Source of the DNA: an uncultured Muribaculaceae bacterium
GTDB lineage: Bacteria; Bacteroidota; Bacteroidia; Bacteroidales; Muribaculaceae
Assembly (NCBI GenBank): GCA_947177435.1
Contig: CAMWUM010000039.1
Location: 1-10,565, forward strand
Length of the DNA: 10,565 nucleotides
Direction: 5' to 3'
The translations under genes were made by a program, and so were the position numbers. Each line of letters starts with the position of its first letter. Within the stretch, counting starts at the first letter, position 1. Positions 6,843 through 10,565 of the stretch are shown here, in pieces. The notes below the pieces were generated by a model. That model had not been told where the DNA came from, made no database searches, and saw only the letters and a program-made list of their open reading frames with translations.

Positions 6843-8069
6843 TTATTTTTTGATTTTTACAGTCAACGGGTGGGCTAACGCCTCGACCTGCCGGCGCAGG
6901 TATTCATTCCAAGCCTCGACCGAGGGCATGTTGCCGCGGTCCCAGCCGAAGCCCCAGTAATAGACCAGCGGCTTGCCGGGCTGCATGTCGGTGATGCCGA
7001 GCACGTGGCCGGGATAGGCTGGCTCGACCGAGCCGTCCTTGTACACCACGCGGGTCTCCTTGACGCCGTCAGGGTAGACAGCGCCGACGAACACCTTGCC
7101 GTTGTCCGAGCCCTGCGTAGGGTCGACGTAGCTGATAAATCCGTCGGCGGCATTGGCCGAGATGGCTCCGCCGTCGCGCAGCACGATGCCCTGGGCTATC
7201 TGCCTGGGAGCGGTCAATCCGCTGTAAGTCACCTCTGTGCGATTGAGGTTGCTGCCCGAATCGAGCACGATCAGGCGCTCCTCGATTACAGTGTCGGCGC
7301 CCACTGCCAGGGGGGTGAACCGCAGGCGGGCGGCGAAGCGCACGGGGCCGTTGTCGAGGATGTCGACCGTCTCGTAGCACCACGGATAGGCCAATTCGCC
7401 GTTGTCACCAATCAGCGCGGCCACGCCGGCGCCGAGGGTGGCGCCCACGGCGTAGCAGTCCATGCCGTGGCCGTGGTCAACGTGGTAAGTGAACGAATTT
7501 TCGAACTCCTTGGCCTCGGCGTTCTTGCCCTGCGCCTTCAAATCGTTTACCACGCGCCAGTTGTCGGGGTTGAGAAAATCGGCGTACATCTGTGGCAACA
7601 CGGGGTCAAGCGTATCGCGCTTGAGGAATAGGTCGTAGCCGTAACCGCGCTCGCCACGGCGCTGCAAGGCAGGGCCGTAGGCGCGGAAAGCCACGTATTC
7701 GTTTTCCCAGGCCAGGTCATCGTCGCGATGTGGATAGACGGCGCCTGCCGCGCGGGTCGGATAGTCAGAATGCCCGGGGCGGAGCGTGTACTTGGCCTTG
7801 CCATTGGCGGGCACCTCGGCCACGAACACCAGTTTGCCGTCGTGTGTCAACTGGGCGGGCACTGAGCGGCCCGAAGCATCGGCCACGACAACAGCCAGCG
7901 GAGCGTCGGCAACTACGCCGAGCCGCGAAGCATCGACCTCCACCACCTCTGTGCGTGCGCGCGGCAGCGAGTTTGAGACCTCCACGGCGGTGAGGCGCGA
8001 GGTGTGGCAGCCCGTCAGCATCAGGGCCGCGGCAGCCAGGGATATAGAGTTAAGGATAATCCTTTTCAT
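6843..8069 (-). CDS. DUF4861-family lipoprotein, first gene of the uronate operon
   Basis: This 408-residue protein starts with a lipoprotein signal (MKRII, Ala-rich core, lipobox LTGC with Cys21), so it should be anchored in the outer or inner membrane and face the periplasm or cell surface. The body matches the DUF4861 family as I know it from polysaccharide-utilisation loci: HRDDDLAWENE (114-124), YHVDHGHGMDCYAVG (195-209, rich in His and Asp that could form a catalytic or metal site) and YYWGFGWDRG (370-379). Its biochemical role is not settled from sequence. Leading an operon of unsaturated-uronate genes, it probably acts on uronic-acid oligosaccharides, perhaps as a lyase- or dehydratase-like enzyme making the unsaturated sugar handled by KduI; that is conjecture. 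Its start is supported by the signal peptide and lies about 39 bases after a predicted transcription start. Confidence 0.82.
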   Translation of the reverse strand: MKRIILNSISLAAAALMLTGCHTSRLTAVEVSNSLPRARTEVVEVDASRLGVVADAPLAVVVADASGRSVPAQLTHDGKLVFVAEVPANGKAKYTLRPGHSDYPTRAAGAVYPHRDDDLAWENEYVAFRAYGPALQRRGERGYGYDLFLKRDTLDPVLPQMYADFLNPDNWRVVNDLKAQGKNAEAKEFENSFTYHVDHGHGMDCYAVGATLGAGVAALIGDNGELAYPWCYETVDILDNGPVRFAARLRFTPLAVGADTVIEERLIVLDSGSNLNRTEVTYSGLTAPRQIAQGIVLRDGGAISANAADGFISYVDPTQGSDNGKVFVGAVYPDGVKETRVVYKDGSVEPAYPGHVLGITDMQPGKPLVYYWGFGWDRGNMPSVEAWNEYLRRQVEALAHPLTVKIKK

Positions 8070-8092
8070 GCTGATTAAAAATTAAGGTTAAT

Positions 8093-8104
8093 GCATGCGC
8101 ATGC
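8093..8104. promoter_or_regulatory. Perfect 12-bp palindrome at the predicted operon transcription start (candidate operator)
   Basis: GCATGCGCATGC reads the same on both strands and contains GCATGC twice. It begins only a few bases downstream of the predicted start of the minus-strand transcript, where a repressor would block initiation or early elongation. Bound-regulator identity is unknown and no regulator gene is in the window. A 12-base palindrome in a 135-base divergent region could also be chance. Confidence 0.4.
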
Positions 8105-8114
8105 GAAACAGGCG

Positions 8115-8146
8115 CAAATTTAGCGAAAATTTCCCAATTCCCCAAA
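8115..8146 (-). promoter_or_regulatory. Bacteroidetes-type promoter of the uronate operon
   Basis: Read on the minus strand, TTTG (8146-8143) is followed by exactly 20 bases and then TAAATTTG (8122-8115). This matches the -33 TTTG and -7 TAnnTTTG elements of Bacteroidetes housekeeping promoters with ideal spacing. Transcription would begin near 8108 and give a leader of about 39 bases before the DUF4861 start at 8069. No comparably complete promoter was seen between the downstream genes, so it probably drives the whole eight-gene run. Confidence 0.75.
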
Positions 8147-8186
8147 CCTCATTTGAAGATATGGGCGACAGCGGGGGGATTGCCCC

Positions 8187-8194
8187 TAATTTTG
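8187..8194 (+). promoter_or_regulatory. Possible -7 element before the portal-like gene
   Basis: TAATTTTG fits TAnnTTTG exactly and lies 10 bases before the ATG at 8205. No TTTG occurs at the right distance upstream; the nearest, at 8152-8155, is 31 bases away instead of about 20. If used, the transcript would start only a few bases before the start codon and be almost leaderless. The call is weak. Confidence 0.3.
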
Positions 8195-8204
8195 CCGGAA
8201 AAAA

Positions 8205-9812
8205 ATGGAAACGAATTTTGAAGTGCTCGCGCAGGCCGAGGCATGCTATGCCGCCCTGGCCAAGTTTCGCCGCGACCGCGAGCGTAACAAGCGCTACAAC
8301 TACGGCGACCAGTGGTGCGACACCATCGAGGTAGACGGTCGCCGCATGACCGAGGAGCAGTACATCATCTCGCAAGGCTCCGTGCCCCTGAAAAACAATC
8401 TGATACGCCGCCTGGTGCGCAACGTCATCGGCGTATACTCTTCGCAATCGTCCGAGCCCCAGTGCATCGCCCGCGACCCTGCCGAGAAGCCCCTGGCCGA
8501 ACTGATGACCACCCTGCTGCGCTGCAACGGCGAGCTCAACCGCCTGCCGGCCCTGTACATGCGCACCCTTGAGGAGTTCCTGATTGGCGGCCTCATCGCC
8601 CACCGCAAGTGGTACGGCCTGCGCGGCGGACGCTCCGACTGCTGGACCGACTACGTGCCGCCGTCCAACCTGTTCGTCGACGCCAACATGCGCGACTTCC
8701 GCTCGTGGGACTGCTCGTGCGTGGGCGAACTGCACGACGTCACCATCGACGATGTATGCCGGCAGTTCGCCCGCTCGGCGGCCGACTGCCGCCTACTGCG
8801 GGCCATCTACGCCGACGCCTCGGCCCCGGCTTCGGTGGCCCGGGCATGGCAGGACTTCGGCTATTCCTCGTCGTCGGCCATCAGTTTTTCGTCGCCCCGC
8901 ACGCCGGGGCTGTGCCGCGTCATCGAGGTGTGGAGGCGCGAAAGCCGCACGCGCACCGACGCCTCGGGCCGCTGGCAGATGGAGCAGGTGTGGCGCTACT
9001 ACTGGCTGTCGCCCCTGGGCCACGTGCTGGCTCAGGGCGACAGCCCCTACGCCCACGGCTCGCACCCTTACGTAATCAAAGCCTACCCGATGATCGACGG
9101 CGAAATCCACGCATTCGTCAGCGACGTAATCGACCAGCAGAGGTACACCAACCGCTTGATTACCATGTACGACTGGATGGCACGCGCCAGCGCCAAGGGC
9201 GTGCTGATGATGCCCGACGACTGCGTGCCTCCGGCCGGCAGCGCCGCCGCGATGGCACGCGCCTGGAGCCAACTCAACGGCGTGATGGTGTACAAGCCCT
9301 CGGCCAGCGGCGAGACACCCCGCCAGGTCAACGCGCAGGCCGGCAACCTGGGCATTTCTGAACTGCTCAACATGCAGCTGCGCTTCTTCGAGGACATCTC
9401 GGGCGTAAGCTCGGCCCTTGGCGGACGACTAAACAACTCGGTGATGAGCGCCGAGCTCTACGGCCAGCAGACGCAGCAGGCCACCACGGCCCTGCTCGAC
9501 GTGCTGGGCACGTTCGGCGAGTTTGTGCGCGACGCGGCCTACGTTGACGCCAGCCTCATACGCCAGTACTATTCGCGCCGCAAGTGCGAACTCATCGCCG
9601 GCCCAGTGCCGCAGATGCCCGACACGCTGGCCGGCCCGGAACTGGACCTGCGCATGGCTCCGGCCTGCACCTCGGCTGCCAGCCGCCAGGCCGAGCGCGA
9701 GATGCTGATGAAAATCTGGCAGTCAGGGCAAATCTCCCTCGACGACATGCTCCGCGCCGGCGCCTTCCCCTTCGCCGACGCCCTCCGTATTAACATAAAC
9801 AATAATAAATAA
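8205..9812 (+). CDS. Phage portal-like protein, orphan
   Basis: This intact 535-codon gene encodes a protein of the tailed-phage portal type, the dodecameric ring through which DNA enters a capsid. Visible hallmarks are an N-terminal region with FRRDRERNKRYNYGDQW (21-37), VPLKNNLIRRLVRNVIG (60-76) like other portal wing/clip N-termini, PPSNLFVDANMRD (152-164), the stem-like segment FVSDVIDQQRYTNRLITMY (304-322) with the common Asp-x-Gln-x-x-x-Asn pattern, and a Gln/Ser-rich helix region around 408-440. It is smaller than the P22 portal (about 725) but in the normal portal range. The assignment comes from pattern recognition, so the subfamily is uncertain. No terminase, protease, capsid, tail, lysis or integrase gene is nearby: the divergent uronate operon lies left and rimP-nusA right. 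The frame is uninterrupted, and GC content and codon use resemble its neighbours, suggesting long residence and possible selection. The ATG follows an A-run with no Shine-Dalgarno. Confidence 0.72.
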   Translation: METNFEVLAQAEACYAALAKFRRDRERNKRYNYGDQWCDTIEVDGRRMTEEQYIISQGSVPLKNNLIRRLVRNVIGVYSSQSSEPQCIARDPAEKPLAELMTTLLRCNGELNRLPALYMRTLEEFLIGGLIAHRKWYGLRGGRSDCWTDYVPPSNLFVDANMRDFRSWDCSCVGELHDVTIDDVCRQFARSAADCRLLRAIYADASAPASVARAWQDFGYSSSSAISFSSPRTPGLCRVIEVWRRESRTRTDASGRWQMEQVWRYYWLSPLGHVLAQGDSPYAHGSHPYVIKAYPMIDGEIHAFVSDVIDQQRYTNRLITMYDWMARASAKGVLMMPDDCVPPAGSAAAMARAWSQLNGVMVYKPSASGETPRQVNAQAGNLGISELLNMQLRFFEDISGVSSALGGRLNNSVMSAELYGQQTQQATTALLDVLGTFGEFVRDAAYVDASLIRQYYSRRKCELIAGPVPQMPDTLAGPELDLRMAPACTSAASRQAEREMLMKIWQSGQISLDDMLRAGAFPFADALRININNNK

Positions 9813-9864
9813 TGCTAATTTACGCTTAATTTTGGTCAATCGGCAACCTGTTACTATAAAATAT

Positions 9865-9896
9865 GTTGGTAATTGGAGAAAAAAATCGTAACTTTG
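9865..9896 (+). promoter_or_regulatory. Bacteroidetes-type promoter of rimP-nusA
   Basis: GTTG (9865-9868, three of four matches to TTTG) is followed by 20 bases and then TAACTTTG (9889-9896), a perfect TAnnTTTG -7 element. Transcription would begin near 9902 and give a leader of about 60 bases before rimP. The rest of the 9813-9888 gap is AT-rich; I see no intrinsic terminator for the portal-like gene in it. Confidence 0.72.
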
Positions 9897-9912
9897 CACA
9901 ACTTCAGGAGAT

Positions 9913-9936
9913 GGAGGAGGCCAGGCGGCTTCCTCC
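9913..9936 (+). promoter_or_regulatory. Strong hairpin in the rimP leader
   Basis: GGAGGAGGCC (9913-9922) pairs with GGCTTCCTCC (9927-9936) across the four-base loop AGGC. This makes a 10-bp stem with nine Watson-Crick pairs and one G-U pair, starting about 11 bases after the predicted transcription start and ending 26 bases before the rimP ATG. The bases after it (ACTTTGTTTAAACC) are not a continuous U-tract, so a terminator is unlikely. It may stabilise the message, bind a protein, or take part in control of the operon. Confidence 0.5.
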
Positions 9937-9962
9937 ACTTTGTTTAAACCAAGTCAAACGCA

Positions 9963-10436
9963 ATGATAGACAAAGCTCAGCTCAAGGCCGTGGTGCTTAA
10001 GGCCATCGAAGGCACCGGCGCATTCCTGGTAGACATCCAGGTAAAGCCTGACAACGAAATAGTGGTGGACGTCGACTCACAGCACGGCGTAGACCTCGAC
10101 TTCTGTGCCGACCTCACGCGCAAAATCGAGGCCGAATTCGACCGCGACAAGGAAGACTACTCACTCGAAGTCGGCTCGGCCGGCGTTACCGCCCCCTTCA
10201 AGGTGGTGGAGCAGTACACCAAGAACCTCGGCCACGAGGTGGAGGTGCTCACCAAGGACGGCCGCAAGCTGCGCGGCACCCTCACAGCCGTCGACGGCGA
10301 CACCGGCTCGTTCACCATCGACATCCCCACCAAGGTCAAGGAGCCCGGAGCCAAGCGCCCCACCGTCACCAACGTGCCCGAGCATCTGGCCATGGCCGAC
10401 TGCAAAGAGGTGAAGCGCCACCTGATCTTTAAATAA
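9963..10436 (+). CDS. rimP: Ribosome maturation factor RimP
   Basis: RimP binds the 30S subunit during assembly. The 157-residue product has the usual size and two-domain layout: an alpha/beta N-terminal domain (about 1-85) with the conserved VDVDSQHGVDLDFCADLTRKIE region (strand, then helix) and YSLEVGSAGVTAPFK (68-82), the family's LEVSSPG-like signature followed by a Pro-Phe segment; and a C-terminal SH3-like barrel (about 88-157) with GRKLRGTLTAVDGD (100-113). The signature reads VGSAGVTAP where many bacteria have VSSPGLDRP, a variant I associate with Bacteroidetes. It is followed by nusA, the conserved rimP-nusA-infB order. The ATG at 9963 is preceded by AAACGCA with no Shine-Dalgarno. 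Confidence 0.95.
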   Translation: MIDKAQLKAVVLKAIEGTGAFLVDIQVKPDNEIVVDVDSQHGVDLDFCADLTRKIEAEFDRDKEDYSLEVGSAGVTAPFKVVEQYTKNLGHEVEVLTKDGRKLRGTLTAVDGDTGSFTIDIPTKVKEPGAKRPTVTNVPEHLAMADCKEVKRHLIFK

Positions 10437-10448
10437 CTGAGACCCTTT

Positions 10449-10515
10449 GATTAATCCCGATTCTCTCGATTAATCCCGATAAATCCCAATACTCCCAAAA
10501 ATCCCAATCTTCCCC
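10449..10515. repeat. Degenerate 19/9-base repeat between rimP and nusA
   Basis: GATTAATCCCGAT occurs twice (10449-10461 and 10468-10480), 19 bases apart, then decays into TCCC-containing units every 9-10 bases (TCCC at 10484, 10493, 10502 and 10511) up to the nusA start at 10519. The core is the same as in the gap before the EIIC gene, read in the direction of the downstream gene. Confidence 0.75.
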
Positions 10516-10518
10516 GCA

Positions 10519-10565
10519 ATGGCAAAAAAAGAGGAAACCCCAAATATGGTCGAGCAGTTTGCCGA
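10519..10565 (+). CDS. nusA: NusA transcription factor (first 15 codons only)
   Basis: The visible MAKKEETPNMVEQFA resembles Bacteroidetes NusA N-termini, which begin MAKKEET and continue with a short Met-containing helix, and the place directly after rimP is the conserved site of nusA. NusA binds RNA polymerase and modulates pausing, termination and antitermination. The rest lies beyond the right edge. The start follows an 82-base gap full of short repeats. Confidence 0.88.
   Translation, partial: MAKKEETPNMVEQFA

Noticed and set aside
8172..8194. A GGGG/CCCC inverted repeat followed by TAATTTT, resembling a terminator
   Set aside because: The stem is only about four base pairs and no transcript from the left would need ending here, because the neighbouring genes diverge.
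8088..8735. A 215-codon open frame on the minus strand across the divergent region and the start of the portal-like gene
   Set aside because: It is antisense to a credible gene, runs through the predicted promoter and has no recognisable domain.
9911..10000. A 29-codon leader ORF (MEEARRLPPLCLNQ...) running into rimP
   Set aside because: It starts within the hairpin region, ends out of frame inside rimP, and shows no run of regulatory codons or ribosome-binding signal. It is probably chance.

Overview
The window looks like a chromosomal piece of a gut-type Bacteroidales bacterium with unusually GC-rich genes; a Muribaculaceae-like lineage is my guess from overall gene flavour, not proven. 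Supporting signs are promoters of the Bacteroidetes form TTTG-N20-TAnnTTTG, A-rich leaders with almost no Shine-Dalgarno sequences, Bacteroidetes-style lipoproteins, and a NusA N-terminus typical of the group.

Left and centre (1-8069, all minus strand): a compact run of eight genes that reads as one operon from a promoter near 8115-8146. In transcription order it encodes a DUF4861 lipoprotein, a KduD/gluconate 5-dehydrogenase-type short-chain dehydrogenase, a stand-alone galactitol-type PTS EIIC membrane protein, the isomerase KduI, a KDPG aldolase, both subunits of an NfnAB-type electron-bifurcating transhydrogenase, and an M28 glutaminyl-cyclase-like lipoprotein that runs off the left edge. 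The sugar genes fit catabolism of unsaturated uronic acids released from polysaccharides by lyases: 5-keto-4-deoxyuronate to DKII (KduI), to KDG (KduD), to KDPG (a kinase not seen here), to pyruvate plus glyceraldehyde-3-phosphate (aldolase). Two things are odd: KduI carries a clear N-terminal signal peptide, and the EIIC permease has no visible PTS partners. Together they suggest that isomerisation may happen in the periplasm and that the EIIC-like protein may carry the free keto-acid inward.

Right (8205-9812, plus strand): an intact 535-codon gene for a phage portal-like protein, transcribed divergently from the uronate operon. No terminase, capsid, tail or integrase gene lies anywhere else in the window. 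It sits between a metabolic operon and the translation/transcription genes rimP and nusA, so it is either a last remnant of a prophage or a domesticated or dispersed phage gene. This is the most intriguing item.

Far right (9813-10565, plus strand): a well-formed promoter, a leader with a strong 10-bp-stem hairpin, rimP, and the first 47 bases of nusA.

Across the window, several gene-to-gene gaps hold short degenerate tandem repeats with a 9-10 or 19 base period placed just before the next start codon. The same ATTAATC-centred 19-base unit appears before the EIIC gene and, 4.5 kb away, before nusA. No CRISPR array, tRNA, rRNA, insertion sequence or clear intrinsic terminator was seen, and no gap exceeds 150 bases.
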